Assembly: GCF_023571765.1 (NCBI RefSeq)
Contig: NZ_JAMJXC010000014.1
Location: forward strand, 90,374-154,373
Length of the DNA: 64,000 bases
DNA from: Xanthobacter aminoxidans
Lineage (GTDB): Bacteria > Pseudomonadota > Alphaproteobacteria > Rhizobiales > Xanthobacteraceae
Direction of reading: 5' to 3'
In this document: piece after piece, positions 21,044 to 33,016 of the stretch
How positions within the stretch are numbered: the first letter of the stretch is position 1
How the letters are laid out: the number at the start of each line of letters is the position of its first letter
Notes under the pieces: model-generated
What the model was told of the DNA's origin: nothing
The model's input: the letters and a program-made list of their open reading frames with translations, nothing else
Databases searched by the model: none
Position numbers and translations under genes: made by a program

Positions 21044-21325
21044 CTATCGCCGGCTGATCCGCCCGATGACCAGTTCGTCGATCTCCAGCCGGCGGATGCG
21101 CGCGCGGCCGATGGCGAGGCGGCCGATGGCCACGGCGCCCACGGCGAGCGCTCCGAAGGCCAGCGCGCCGATGGCGATGGCGCCGATGGAGCCTGCGCCC
21201 AGAGATCCCGCACCCACGGTGCCCGCACCAACTGCCCCGGCCCCCACGGCCGCCTTGCGGATGCGGCGCCTGCGGGCGGGCGGTGCGGCGGGAGCCTCGG
21301 TCTCGGTCTCTGGATCGGCGGTCAT
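21044..21325 (-). CDS. small pentapeptide-like repeat protein (AxGAx repeats)
   Basis: This gene encodes 93 residues. After an acidic and then basic N-terminus (PETETEAPAAPPARRRRIRK) the protein consists of about 13 consecutive five-residue units with a small or aliphatic pair and Gly, such as AVGAG, SLGAG, AIGAL, AFGAL, AVGAV and AIGRL. It ends in RIRRLEIDELVIGRISRR. The five-residue period with a central aliphatic residue is what a pentapeptide-repeat right-handed beta-helix shows, though Gly/Ala content is unusually high. A glycine-zipper membrane hairpin is the alternative. Function is unknown. Confidence 0.65.
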   Translation of the reverse strand: MTADPETETEAPAAPPARRRRIRKAAVGAGAVGAGTVGAGSLGAGSIGAIAIGALAFGALAVGAVAIGRLAIGRARIRRLEIDELVIGRISRR

Positions 21326-21369
21326 CGCATGTTCTCGGATCGGGCGGCTTGGGATCGGGTTGCGGCGGG

Positions 21370-21780
21370 TCAGGGCACGAGGCTGTGGGCGTCCCAATCG
21401 TGCCGCGGCACCTCGGCGCCCAAGGTGTAGCTGAAGGCTACCACATCCATGCCGTCCGGGCTGGTCTTGCAGCGATAGGAGAGGTGATACCAGTGCTGCC
21501 GGCTGCGGATGGCCGCGCCGGGGGCGGAGATGGCGGCATCGCCGTGCCGGAAGTCGCCGAGCTTGGGATCGGCGAAGGCATAGGCCACCACCTCTTCCGG
21601 CCGCATGTCCTTGTGCTCGCGCCCGATCTCGCCCATGGCGCGGGCGTTGCAGCGCTGCTCGATGCGGGTGCCGGGGTCCACATGGAGCATCATGTCGTCG
21701 TGCCGGCCGGGACCGGCGAGCGCCGGAGCGGCCGTTGCGGCAGTGAGGAGGACGAGGGGCAGCACGAGCGGGCGAATCAC
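21370..21780 (-). CDS. DUF930 secreted protein
   Basis: This gene encodes 136 residues with a signal peptide (MIRPLVLPLVLLTAATAAPALA). The DUF930 hallmarks follow: RIEQRCNARAMGEI, RPEEVVAYAFADPKLGD, GAAIRSRQHWYHLSYRCKTS and MDVVAFSYTLGAEV. DUF930 is restricted to Hyphomicrobiales and has no known function. The two Cys (QRCN, YRCK) are conserved in the family and probably paired. Export is inferred from the signal peptide. The gene is followed by the repeat protein on the same strand. Confidence 0.85.
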   Translation of the reverse strand: MIRPLVLPLVLLTAATAAPALAGPGRHDDMMLHVDPGTRIEQRCNARAMGEIGREHKDMRPEEVVAYAFADPKLGDFRHGDAAISAPGAAIRSRQHWYHLSYRCKTSPDGMDVVAFSYTLGAEVPRHDWDAHSLVP

Positions 21781-21973
21781 GGGGGGAGCATCTCCGCAGA
21801 CAGGGAAGCGTGCCGCCTCTAGGCCGAATCTGTGGCAGGGATGGGACGGGATGGTGGCGTGGTAGGGAAGAGGGGTCTCGCCCGCCGGAGCCCCTGCGTG
21901 TTATGGTGTTCACGATACAGCTTCGGCTGTCGGGGGCGACGGGCGGATCGGCCGGCAACGGCGCAGAGGACGG

Positions 21974-22534
21974 ATGTTCGGAATGACGGGGGACGAACGG
22001 CCGATGATCCTCGCCCTTCAGGGCGGCGACCGGGAAGCGATCCAGTCCTTGCTGGCGGAAGCGGCGCGGCGGCTTGCCGCGCAGGGCGTGCGCGTGCTCG
22101 GCGTGGTGGAGCACCTCACCCCCGGCTGCGCCCATGAGGACGTGCTGCTGCTCGATCTCGTCTCCGGCGAGACCAATCGCCTGCATCAGGATCTCGGCCC
22201 CGGCGCGGCCGGGTGCAGCCTCGATCCGGCGGGCCTCGCCGCCGCCTCGGCGGGGGTGGAGCGGGCCATCGCCGATCGCCTCGCCGAGGGCGGCGACCTG
22301 TCCGACACGGTGGTGGTGCTCTCCAAGTTCGGCCGGCAGGAGGCCGAGGGTCGCGGCCTCACCTCTGCGTTCCATGCGGCGGTGGCGGCCGAGCTGTGCG
22401 TCCTCACCTCGGTCTCGCCCAGCATCACCGCCGAATGGGCGGGCTTCGCCGGCGACCTCGCCGAGCTGCGCCCGGCGGTGGCTGCGTCCATCGATGCGTG
22501 GTGGGGCGTGCCCGTTCCCGAACCGGCGGAATAA
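21974..22534 (+). CDS. DUF2478 protein
   Basis: The 186-residue protein fits DUF2478, a small alpha/beta family often encoded with molybdate-transport or molybdenum-enzyme genes. Family-like stretches are RVLGVVEHLTPG (near residue 40), LLDLVSGETNRLHQDLG, a phosphate-loop-like LDPAGLAAAS, DTVVVLSKFGRQEAEGRGL and LTSVSPSITAEWAGFAGD. The nearby molybdoenzymes in this window (MsrP at 5.3 kb, formate dehydrogenase at 46 kb) are not in the same transcription unit. A second ATG nine bases downstream is an equally plausible start. A role in Mo metabolism is inference only. Confidence 0.75.
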   Translation: MFGMTGDERPMILALQGGDREAIQSLLAEAARRLAAQGVRVLGVVEHLTPGCAHEDVLLLDLVSGETNRLHQDLGPGAAGCSLDPAGLAAASAGVERAIADRLAEGGDLSDTVVVLSKFGRQEAEGRGLTSAFHAAVAAELCVLTSVSPSITAEWAGFAGDLAELRPAVAASIDAWWGVPVPEPAE

Positions 22535-24031
22535 TCAAACCCCGATATCGTCCAGGCTGCGCCCGCGCGTCTCGATGCGGTAGTGCCAGGTCACGACCGC
22601 GCCCAGCAACGAGGCGGCGATCAGCACGAACAGCAGCGTGCGTGTGCCGAGGTCGGCCAGCAGGATCGGGAACAGGAAGGCGGTGAGCACCGCCCCGATC
22701 TTGGCGAAGGCCGCGGCGAAGCCCGCGCCCATGCCGCGGATGCGGGTGGGGAAGACCTCGCCGGCGATCAGGTAGGTCTGCGCGTTGGGGCCGAGATTGG
22801 TCATGAAGTTGAACAGCATGAAGCCGATGACCACCATCGTGACGGCGCGGTCGCCGCTGTAATAGGTGGAGAGCGCGGCCACCAGCAGGCCCGCCGCGCA
22901 GCCGACGAAGCCGGCGATCTGCAGCGGGATGCGGCCGATGCGGTCGGACAGCGCCACCGCCGCGCCGATGCCCACGAGCAGCAGCAGGTCGATCAGCGCC
23001 GCCCCCTCCGAGGCGAGCAGGTCCGCCGAGACGAGATCACTCAAATTGCGCCCGACATCCGTCTGATGGCCGAACGCCGCGGCGAGGATGGTGGGGGTGA
23101 AGATGCCGATGCCGTAGGTGGACAGGTCCTGCAGGAACCATGGCACCGCGGCGAGCACGGTCGCGCGCCGGTTGTGCGGGGTCTTGAACAGGGCGGCCGG
23201 GGTGCGATCGTGGCCCTGATCGTGCGCTGCCCCACCGGCATGGCCGTGGTGGCGATGGCTGAGCGCGATGGATTTCGGATATTGCGGCGAGCGGGCGAGC
23301 AGGCGCTGCGCCGCCTGCTGGGCCTCCTCCACGCGGCCGTGGGCGAGCAGCCAGCTCGCGCTTTCCGGCACGAACAGCCGGGCCACCGCCACCGCCACGG
23401 CGGGCAGGATGGCCGCCGCATACATGAGGCGCCAGGCGGAGACGGCCTCGATGTTGGACAGGACGAGATAGCCGAGCAGGGTGCCGGTGAGCGCCCCCAC
23501 CGCCTGGAAGCCGAAGGCGCTGAGCACCAGCCGTCCGCGCGCCACGGAGGGGATGCTCTCGGAGATCACGAGATGGGCGGTGGGATAGTCGCAGCCGAGC
23601 GCGATGCCGATGCCGAACAGGAACACCACGGTCCAGCCGAAGGAGGGGCTGACCGCCAGCAGCGCGAGGAAGATGATGAAGATCACCATCTCCGCCACGA
23701 ACATAAGCTTGCGGCCGAACTGGTCGGCGAGGCCGCCCAGCAGCAGCGCGCCGAAGAGGATGCCGGCGAGGCTCGCCGCGCCCACCAGGCCGTGCTGGAA
23801 GGCGTCCATGCCGAATTCGCGGGCCATGAGGGGCAGCGTCACGCCCGTCATGAACACCACGAGGCCCTCGAAGAACTTGCCCGCAGCCGCCAGCCACCAG
23901 ATGCGCCACTGCATGGCGGTCATGGGGGTGGCCGCCACCCGCGTGCCGTCGCGCCAGATCGGGGTCTCGTCGATATAATCCTGCACCGAGCGCTTGTGGT
24001 CGAACCCGCGTAGGTCCCGCATCTCGTTCAT
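22535..24031 (-). CDS. MFS transporter with His-rich central loop
   Basis: The 498-residue protein has twelve expected hydrophobic segments and the MFS cytoplasmic loop motif GGLADQFGRKLMF between TM2 and TM3. The second-half equivalent is LSDRIGRIPL. PESASWLLAHGRVEEA after TM6 and AGEVFPTRIRGMGAG mark the sugar/organic-acid porter subfamily. An insertion in the central cytoplasmic loop reads HRHHGHAGGAAHDQGHD, with seven His in 17 residues. It is not part of the standard family and could bind metal. The N-terminal 40 residues are soluble. Substrate is unknown. It is convergent with the DUF2478 gene, with no gap between the two stops. Confidence 0.88.
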   Translation of the reverse strand: MNEMRDLRGFDHKRSVQDYIDETPIWRDGTRVAATPMTAMQWRIWWLAAAGKFFEGLVVFMTGVTLPLMAREFGMDAFQHGLVGAASLAGILFGALLLGGLADQFGRKLMFVAEMVIFIIFLALLAVSPSFGWTVVFLFGIGIALGCDYPTAHLVISESIPSVARGRLVLSAFGFQAVGALTGTLLGYLVLSNIEAVSAWRLMYAAAILPAVAVAVARLFVPESASWLLAHGRVEEAQQAAQRLLARSPQYPKSIALSHRHHGHAGGAAHDQGHDRTPAALFKTPHNRRATVLAAVPWFLQDLSTYGIGIFTPTILAAAFGHQTDVGRNLSDLVSADLLASEGAALIDLLLLVGIGAAVALSDRIGRIPLQIAGFVGCAAGLLVAALSTYYSGDRAVTMVVIGFMLFNFMTNLGPNAQTYLIAGEVFPTRIRGMGAGFAAAFAKIGAVLTAFLFPILLADLGTRTLLFVLIAASLLGAVVTWHYRIETRGRSLDDIGV

Positions 24032-24233
24032 GGCCTTCCCCCACGCTCCAGCGTGACAGAAAGCGTGCGAGCCGTGAATTGCCTATGACGGTCGCGGGGC
24101 CGGCTACCGTCCCGGGGGCTGGCGGGCAGAAAGGGGAGCGGCTAAGAAAGGCGTTCACCGGCGTGCTGCCCGGCCGTTCCCGCGGCCTCTCAGCGCAAGG
24201 CGCGCCCCCTCCCGTCCGGCGCCGCAGGTTCCC

Positions 24234-24938
24234 ATGGTCTTTTCCCGCGTCTCTGCTTTGTCCCTCGCGGCCCTCGCTGCGGGTCTCGCCCTCGCCGCCT
24301 GCCAGGGCAATCCGGATAGCTGGGGCACCGGCGTGGTGAAGCAGACGGACGCCTTCGGCGACTATTCGGAGACGGTGGTCTCCGTCCCCAAGCCCACCGC
24401 CGGGCCGCGCCAGTTCGAATGCACGGGCCCCTTCGCGCCCAACAGCACCGCCATCAACATCGCCGCCGACTTCGGGCAGGCGAACGTCATCACCGGCAAC
24501 ATCATGTCGCCGGACGGCAGCACCGCGCCGGGCATCATCCTCCTGCCCAACGATCCCGCCTTGAGCCTGGAGATCGCCTGGAAGGACCCGGCCAACATGG
24601 CCGCCCCGCGCCGGGTGGCCTTCACCGAAAGCTCGGCCTGGACCGTGAACGGCATCGGCATCGGCACCAGCCTCGCAGACCTTGAACGGGCCAATGGCAA
24701 GCCGTTCCGCATCCAGGGCTTCGGCGGCAATGCCGGCGGCGTGGTGGCCGACTGGCGCGGCGGGCGGCTGGGCAATCTGGGCGGCGGCTGCGTGCTCGGG
24801 GCGCAGCTGGCGCTTTCGGCCGGCGCCTCGGACGGCGCGCAGGCGCGCGTTTCCGGCCCCAAGGTCTACAGCTCGAACGATCCCGCCATCCGCGCCGCCA
24901 ACCCGAGCGTGGGCGTGTTCTGGGTGAATTACCGGTAG
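24234..24938 (+). CDS. putative lipoprotein, unknown function
   Basis: The 234-residue product has a lipoprotein signal: VSALSLAALAAGLALAACQG with the acylated Cys at about residue 23. The mature part begins with an unstructured stretch and then a beta-rich region. Motifs such as ECTGPFAPNSTAINIAADFG, NVITGNIMS and WTVNGIGIGTSLADLERANG resemble the C-terminal domain of small Hyphomicrobiales lipoproteins, in which NGIGIGTSLADLE recurs. There is no gene partner. The function is unknown and outer-membrane anchoring is inferred. Confidence 0.75.
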   Translation: MVFSRVSALSLAALAAGLALAACQGNPDSWGTGVVKQTDAFGDYSETVVSVPKPTAGPRQFECTGPFAPNSTAINIAADFGQANVITGNIMSPDGSTAPGIILLPNDPALSLEIAWKDPANMAAPRRVAFTESSAWTVNGIGIGTSLADLERANGKPFRIQGFGGNAGGVVADWRGGRLGNLGGGCVLGAQLALSAGASDGAQARVSGPKVYSSNDPAIRAANPSVGVFWVNYR

Positions 24939-25101
24939 GGGGAAGGGCGCCGATCGTCGCGAATTGCGAAACCAGCGCCGGCATTAAGATTAACGCTCTC
25001 TAAATACCGCTGAGCCCGCGCCGTCGCCTTTCCAAGAAGCGTGGCGGTTGTAGAGTGCCACTGCGCGCCGCGAACCTTGCTGCGCGCAGGAGACTTTGCC
25101 A

Positions 25102-25695
25102 ATGAAACGCCTGATCCTTGGAGCGCTGCTGGGGGCCGTCTGCGCCGTCGGCGGGGCTTTCGCACAGGGGGCGCCCGCCAACGCCCCCATGGCCGGCGGA
25201 CCCGCCGGCGGCATGAACGGTCCGCCCGCAAACATCGAAGAGTTGAAGGGCGTCCAGTGGCTGTTCGTGCAGGTGGCGGATTCCATCACCGTCACCGACA
25301 AGACCATCACGCTGAAGGGCGTCGCGCCGCAGGTCATCATGTTCGCCGACCGCCCGGAGCGGATCACCGGCGATGCCTCGACGGCGACCTTCATCAAGAT
25401 CTGGAACGAGGGCAAGGACAGCTTCCAGAAGGACCCGCCCAACGCCACCCTCTCGGTGACGGTGAATGGCGAGCCCAACCTGTCGGTGATCAAGCTGTCG
25501 AATCCGGTGCTCACCGGCGACACGCTGACCTACGACTACAAGCTCCTGAGCGAGGACAAGCCCCTCGCCGGCACCAATGCCAGCCTGTTCATCGACTGGT
25601 GGCACTATCACCGCTGGTGGGGTCCCGGACCCGGCCGCTGGGGTGGTGGCGGCTGCTGGCGCGGCCCGCTGGGCGGCCTGCACTGCCGCTGGTGA
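25102..25695 (+). CDS. secreted protein with Trp/Gly-rich tail, unknown function
   Basis: The 197-residue product has a signal peptide (MKRLILGALLGAVCAVGGAFAQG) and a proline/Gly/Met linker. A beta-rich domain (VQWLFVQVADSITVTDKTIT to YDYKLL) is followed by a C-terminus dense in Trp, Gly, His and Arg (DWWHYHRWWGPGPGRWGG). AGGAG lies before the ATG. The core matches a small secreted family of Proteobacteria that also carries this Trp-rich end. Its role is unknown; the tail suggests contact with carbohydrate or membrane. Confidence 0.75.
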   Translation: MKRLILGALLGAVCAVGGAFAQGAPANAPMAGGPAGGMNGPPANIEELKGVQWLFVQVADSITVTDKTITLKGVAPQVIMFADRPERITGDASTATFIKIWNEGKDSFQKDPPNATLSVTVNGEPNLSVIKLSNPVLTGDTLTYDYKLLSEDKPLAGTNASLFIDWWHYHRWWGPGPGRWGGGGCWRGPLGGLHCRW

Positions 25696-25863
25696 GCCTG
25701 ATCTTCCGCCGTTAGACGTTCGCCCCGCCCGCACCCCGCGGCGGGGCGTTCGCGTCTGTGGCCGTCTGCCATGATGGTGCCGTCTTGATGGTGCCGTTTC
25801 ACCCCTGCGTGCCAGCACCCCCGCTGCCGCCGGACGTCGCTCCTCGAAGCCGTGAGAGACATC

Positions 25864-26118
25864 ATGATCCGCCCCAGGGCCGCCCTGCGCCCGTTGACCC
25901 TCGCGCTGACCTTCGCCGCGGGCCTTGCGACTGCCGGGCTCGTGCAGTCGGCCTTCGCCGACCAGCCCAACATGCAGCGCGCGCTCGAGGCGCTGCGCAC
26001 CGCGCGCGCCTTCCTGCAGCAGGCGGAGCCCAACAAGGGCGGCCATCGCGAGCGCGCCATCGACCTCGTGGACCGGGCCATCGGCGAGACCGAGGCCGGC
26101 ATCCAGTTCGCGCGCTGA
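25864..26118 (+). CDS. small secreted helical protein
   Basis: This gene encodes 84 residues. A signal peptide (RPLTLALTFAAGLATAGLV to AFADQ) is followed by two helices, MQRALEALRTARAFLQQAE and the conserved KGGHRERAIDLVDRAIGET. This is a small Hyphomicrobiales family with an RALxxLxxAR...GGHRxxAIxLVxxAI pattern, of unknown function. The ATG at 25864 was chosen over a GTG twelve bases upstream because of the ribosome-site-like GAGAG just before it. Confidence 0.75.
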   Translation: MIRPRAALRPLTLALTFAAGLATAGLVQSAFADQPNMQRALEALRTARAFLQQAEPNKGGHRERAIDLVDRAIGETEAGIQFAR

Positions 26119-26151
26119 CCCCGGCGCCGCCTTGTTTTCGGAAAGTTGCTG

Positions 26152-26847
26152 ATGGCTGATTGGATCTCGTTCTGGAATGGTAGTCACGCCATCTATGTGA
26201 ATGACCGGCACAAGGCGGTGCATTATGCGGCCATCGCGACCGATCTCGTCGGCTTCCTGCCGGGGCCGCACGCGCGGGTTCTGGATTTCGGCTGCGGCGA
26301 AGCCCTCGCCTCGGCCGAGCTGGCGCTGCGCTGCGCGCACCTCGTGCTCACCGATGCCGCGCCCGAAGTCCGGCGCCGCCTGAAGGGGCGCTTCGTCGCC
26401 GCCCCCAGCATCGACGTGCTGGCCCCCGAGGAGGTCTCGGCCCTGCCGGACGGCAGCTTCGATCTCATCATCTGCAATTCGGTGGCGCAGTATCTCTCGC
26501 GCGACCTGTTCGCCAGCCTCGTGCTGGAATGGCGGCGGCTGCTGGCGCCGGGGGGACGGCTGCTGATTGCCGACGTCATCCCGCCCCATGTGAGCGCGCT
26601 GGCCGACGCCGAGGCGCTGCTCAGGCTGGCGGCGCGGGAGAAGTTCCTGCTGGCCGCGGTCGCCGGCCTCGCCCGCACCGCCATCTCCCCCTATCGCAAG
26701 CTGCGCGCGGAACTTGGGCTGACCACCTACGAGGAGGCGGATGTGCTCGCCTTGCTCACCAAGGCCGGCCTCGCGGCGCGACGGGTCGAGCCCAATATCG
26801 GCCACAACCAGCAGCGCATGGCCTTCATCGGCGAACGCGGCGCCTGA
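26152..26847 (+). CDS. class I SAM-dependent methyltransferase
   Basis: The 231-residue protein has motif I VLDFGCGEALAS (SAM-binding Gly loop) at about residue 45. It also has an acidic motif II (LVLTDAAPEV), motif IV DLIICNSVAQYLS, and the post-motif LAPGGRLLIADVIPP. These are typical of UbiE/small-molecule-type methyltransferases. The C-terminal half is helical, with a GHNQQRMAF-like end. The substrate is not predictable. The start ATG is at 26152 and the first tandem repeat copy begins directly after its stop codon. Confidence 0.88.
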   Translation: MADWISFWNGSHAIYVNDRHKAVHYAAIATDLVGFLPGPHARVLDFGCGEALASAELALRCAHLVLTDAAPEVRRRLKGRFVAAPSIDVLAPEEVSALPDGSFDLIICNSVAQYLSRDLFASLVLEWRRLLAPGGRLLIADVIPPHVSALADAEALLRLAAREKFLLAAVAGLARTAISPYRKLRAELGLTTYEEADVLALLTKAGLAARRVEPNIGHNQQRMAFIGERGA

Positions 26848-27084
26848 AGCCCGCGCGGCGTCTGAGCGTCGGCAGTGCAAAAAGCCCGCGCGGCGCTTGA
26901 GCGTAGGCAGCGCATCGAGAGCCCGCGCGGCGCTTGAGCGTAGGCAGCGCATCGAGAGCCCGCGCGGCGCTTGAGCGTAGGCAGCGCATCGAGAGCCCGC
27001 GCGGCGCCTGAGCGGAGACAGCGCAAAAAAAGCCCGCGCGGCGCTTGAGCGTGGACAGCGCAGCAAGCCCCTGCGGCGCCTTAG
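26848..27084. repeat. tandem array of 37-nt GC-rich repeats
   Basis: The unit AGCCCGCGCGGCGCTTGAGCG plus a 16-base variable part recurs head to tail, with starts at 26848, 26883, 26920, 26957, 26994 and 27031 and a degraded seventh from about 27065. Copies 2-4 are essentially identical. The first 21 bases match the single copies at 9941, 14852, 14890 and 56065. The core contains the palindrome CCGCGCGG. The array starts at the stop of a methyltransferase gene and ends at the stop of the convergent GtrA gene. It is a REP-like element that has amplified locally, not CRISPR, since no unique spacers occur. Confidence 0.9.
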
Positions 27085-27629
27085 CCGCGCACGGTGCTCC
27101 GGTGGGCGAAGGCCCAGACGCGGTAGCCGGTGAAGGTCCACATCATGGTGATGCCCGTGGTGAGGAACTGGGCGAGCAGATAGAACAGCCCCACCTCGTG
27201 CACGAACAGCCACATGAGCGTTTCGTTGAGCACGAACGCCACCCCCGCCACCACGATGAAGCGCGGCACCGCCCCGGCATGGGAGCGCGTGGCGTCGAAG
27301 GTGAAGCGGCGGTTGAGGACGTAGGACACGATGCCGCCCATGACGAACCCCACCGCCGAGCCGAGCACGGGGCCGACGGCATCCATCTCCACCAGAATGG
27401 CGAGCGTGGAGAAATGGGCCACGGCGGCGGTGAGGCCCACACCGACGAATCGGGCGAACTGGCGGATCAGGTCGCCATGGCGCGCGCGGTATTCATTGAC
27501 CGTCCGGGCGAGGGAAGGCGGCAGCACAGGCGTCTCCGGCAGGAAAACGAACAGGAATCCTTCAGGCCGAGGCAGCGCGGGCGGGCGCCGGACACCCCGC
27601 GAGGATGTGTATTCCGGGCGCGGCGTCAT
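27081..27629 (-). CDS. GtrA-family membrane protein
   Basis: The 182-residue product has four hydrophobic segments. The family start QFARFVGVGLTAAVAHFSTL is followed by GPVLGSAVGFVMGGIVSYVLNRRFTF, whose SYxLNRxFTF is the GtrA signature. The C-terminus ends LAQFLTTGITMMWTFTGYRVWAFA. GtrA proteins are thought to flip lipid-linked sugars or help cell-surface polysaccharide synthesis. The first 40 residues are low-complexity, so the real start may be further in; no clear ribosome site decides it. Confidence 0.87.
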   Translation of the reverse strand: MTPRPEYTSSRGVRRPPALPRPEGFLFVFLPETPVLPPSLARTVNEYRARHGDLIRQFARFVGVGLTAAVAHFSTLAILVEMDAVGPVLGSAVGFVMGGIVSYVLNRRFTFDATRSHAGAVPRFIVVAGVAFVLNETLMWLFVHEVGLFYLLAQFLTTGITMMWTFTGYRVWAFAHRSTVRG

Positions 27630-27947
27630 CTCGGTGACATGGCTTCCGTCGCCGCAAATTATGGTCTAAGGAAGCCCATCAGCGCCAAGGGCCCGGGAAA
27701 TTGCGCAGGTGTGACATCCGTGAGGTGTGACATCCGCGCCGCGTCCCGCCCGCGCGCAAGTCTGGGAGCAGGCCCCGGCCAAGCTCGTACCTTTCTGGGG
27801 CGCGTGACCCGCGGCCCTTTTTTTGCGCCCGGCGGGCGCTAGGAAGGGGCGGGCGCTGCGACGGGGCGGCTCCTGATGGAAACGGATCCCGTTGTCTTCG
27901 CCGGCTCAGCGGCGCGGGTGGCGGCGGTCGAGAGCTCAAAGACGGAT
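27630..27947 (+). promoter_or_regulatory. carB upstream region with 14-bp direct repeat
   Basis: In 318 bases without a gene, AGGTGTGACATCCG occurs twice (27706-27719 and 27722-27735) with a 16-base period. This spacing suits a repeated protein site on nearly the same helix face or an RNA leader element. A small GC hairpin (27825-27839, GCGCCC/GGGCGC) lies just before the coding region. I see no consensus promoter or recognisable riboswitch. Confidence 0.4.
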
Positions 27948-31322
<3,375 letters not shown>

Positions 31323-31344
31323 TCCCGCAAGGGAACACCAGAAC

Positions 31345-31367
31345 GCGCAGGCTGCGGGAGCCTGCGC
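31345..31367 (+). terminator. hairpin after carB
   Basis: GCGCAGGCT (31345-31353) and AGCCTGCGC (31359-31367) form a perfect 9-bp stem with a 5-base loop just after the carB stop. There is no T tract, so termination may be weak or factor-dependent. Confidence 0.5.
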
Positions 31368-31564
31368 GCAGTCGTCGCGGCCGTCCGGCGTCTCAAGGCG
31401 CGGGGCGGGTGCATCGCCCGGGGGCCGCAGAGCGCCCGAACCGGGACAGTCGCCGCAGCCGGGGCGCCGAAAGGCACCGCGGGGCGGCTTTCTTTTCGGC
31501 GCCGGCACCACCTGAGGTGGGGCTCCGGCGCACCGAACCGTTTCAGGAGGTCTGACAAGGACCC

Positions 31565-32038
31565 ATGGAGAAGATTCCGATGACGGCGGGCGGCTTTGTC
31601 GCCCTCGAGCAAGAGTTGAAGCAGCGTCAGCAGGTGGAGCGTCCGCGCATCATCAATGCCATCTCGGAGGCGCGCGCCCATGGCGACCTGTCCGAGAACG
31701 CGGAATATCACGCCGCCAAGGAGCAGCAGTCGCTGAACGAGGGCCGCATCGCCGAGCTGGAGGACAAGATCTCCCGCGCCGAGGTGATCGACGTCTCGAA
31801 ACTCTCCGGCGACATCGTCAAGTTCGGCGCCACGGTGACGCTGGTGGACGAGGACACCGAGGAAGAGAAGGTCTGGCAGATCGTCGGCGACAGCGAAGCC
31901 GACGCCAAGGCCGGCCGCATCTCCATCTCTTCGCCAGTGGCCCGCGCGCTCATCGGCAAGAAGAAGGGCGCCTCAGTGGAGGTCGTCACCCCCAAGGGCG
32001 CCCGCTCGTTCGAGATCGCGGACGTGCGCTGGGCCTGA
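31565..32038 (+). CDS. greA: transcription elongation factor GreA
   Basis: The 157-residue protein opens [18 protein letters not shown] and has the coiled-coil finger with [23 protein letters not shown]. The acidic tip residues (D and E of GDLSENAEY) enter the RNA polymerase channel and stimulate cleavage of backtracked RNA. The second half is the FKBP-like Gre C-domain ([14 protein letters not shown] to [18 protein letters not shown]). The length equals the E. coli protein. It lies 242 bases after carB, with the hairpin at 31345-31367 between. Confidence 0.98.
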   Translation: MEKIPMTAGGFVALEQELKQRQQVERPRIINAISEARAHGDLSENAEYHAAKEQQSLNEGRIAELEDKISRAEVIDVSKLSGDIVKFGATVTLVDEDTEEEKVWQIVGDSEADAKAGRISISSPVARALIGKKKGASVEVVTPKGARSFEIADVRWA

Positions 32039-32243
32039 GCGGGGTTGGGAGTTTCGCGCCGCCCTCGTGCCTCGGCCGACTGGAGCGGAGCGGAAGGAGA
32101 GCCGTGGCCCAGCGCAACATGTCGCCGAAGGCGGCTTTATTCCGCGGCCTGGGGGCAATTGCCGGCTTCGCCGACCTTTCCCCTGGACCCCGGATCGGCG
32201 CTCCACCTGCGGTGGAGCTTGTCCGGGGAGCGGCGGAGATTCC

Positions 32244-32726
32244 TCACGCCTTCGGCAATCCGGCTTCCAGCGGCACGATCGGCGCGTCCTTGGACTGCTT
32301 GAGGGTGAGGGCCGTCTTCACGTTGCGCACGTTGGGCGCGGCGGTGATGTCCAGAACGAAGGTCTGGAAGGTGCGAAGGTCCGGCGCCACGCACAGCATC
32401 AGGAAATCCACGTCGCCCGAGAGCATCCAGGCGCTGCGTACCAGCGGCCAGCCGGCGATGCGCTCCTGGAAGGCATCAAGGTCGACTTCCGCCTGGCTGA
32501 TGAGATGCACCATGGCGAAGGCCATGAGGTCATAGCCGAGCCGCTTCTCGTCCAGCAGCGCGCGGTAGCCCTCGATGATGCCTTCCTCCTCCAGCGCGCG
32601 CACGCGCCTGAGGCAGGGCGGGGCGGAGATGCCGACGCGCCGGGATAATTCCACATTGGTCATGCGACCGTCCCGCTGCAGCTCGTCGAGGATTTTCCAG
32701 TCGACAGCATCGAGGCGAACGGTCAA
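32244..32726 (-). CDS. Lrp/AsnC family transcriptional regulator
   Basis: The 160-residue product has an N-terminal helix-turn-helix (LDAVDWKILDELQRDGRMTN, then VELSRRVGISAPPCLRRVRALE) and a C-terminal RAM ligand domain with GYDLMAFAMVHL, SAWMLSGDVDFLM and VRNVKTALTLKQSKD. Lrp-type proteins sense amino acids and form octamers. The gene is divergent from trxB, and its Lrp-type operator could lie between them, but no target is visible. The start is read as TTG at 32726 because GGAGCC precedes it; ATG at 32747 would add seven residues. Confidence 0.88.
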   Translation of the reverse strand: MTVRLDAVDWKILDELQRDGRMTNVELSRRVGISAPPCLRRVRALEEEGIIEGYRALLDEKRLGYDLMAFAMVHLISQAEVDLDAFQERIAGWPLVRSAWMLSGDVDFLMLCVAPDLRTFQTFVLDITAAPNVRNVKTALTLKQSKDAPIVPLEAGLPKA

Positions 32727-33016
32727 GGCACGGCTCCTTGGGGGCAAGGCTTGGGGCAGGGTGAGGCGCCGCCGCCGGCGCGGCGGACAGGGGCATTACG
32801 TCCGCGCACCTTAGTCTCCGTATGCGGCAACGCAACGAAATAATATTGCGTCGGTTGCGCTGCGAAGGGACAGAAGCTGCCGCCTTGTGGGCGGGGGAGG
32901 GAGCCCCTACATTCGGGCATAGCTCACGCTGCGGCCATCGGGCGGCCTGCCACACGGCCCGTTCCTTCTCTTGTCGCGGTTTCCAGCCTTTCGAGCTTCT
33001 GGTTTTCGAGGACGTC

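Noticed and set aside
26848..27084. CRISPR array
   Set aside because: The 37-nt units are continuous repeats with no unique spacers and no cas genes nearby.
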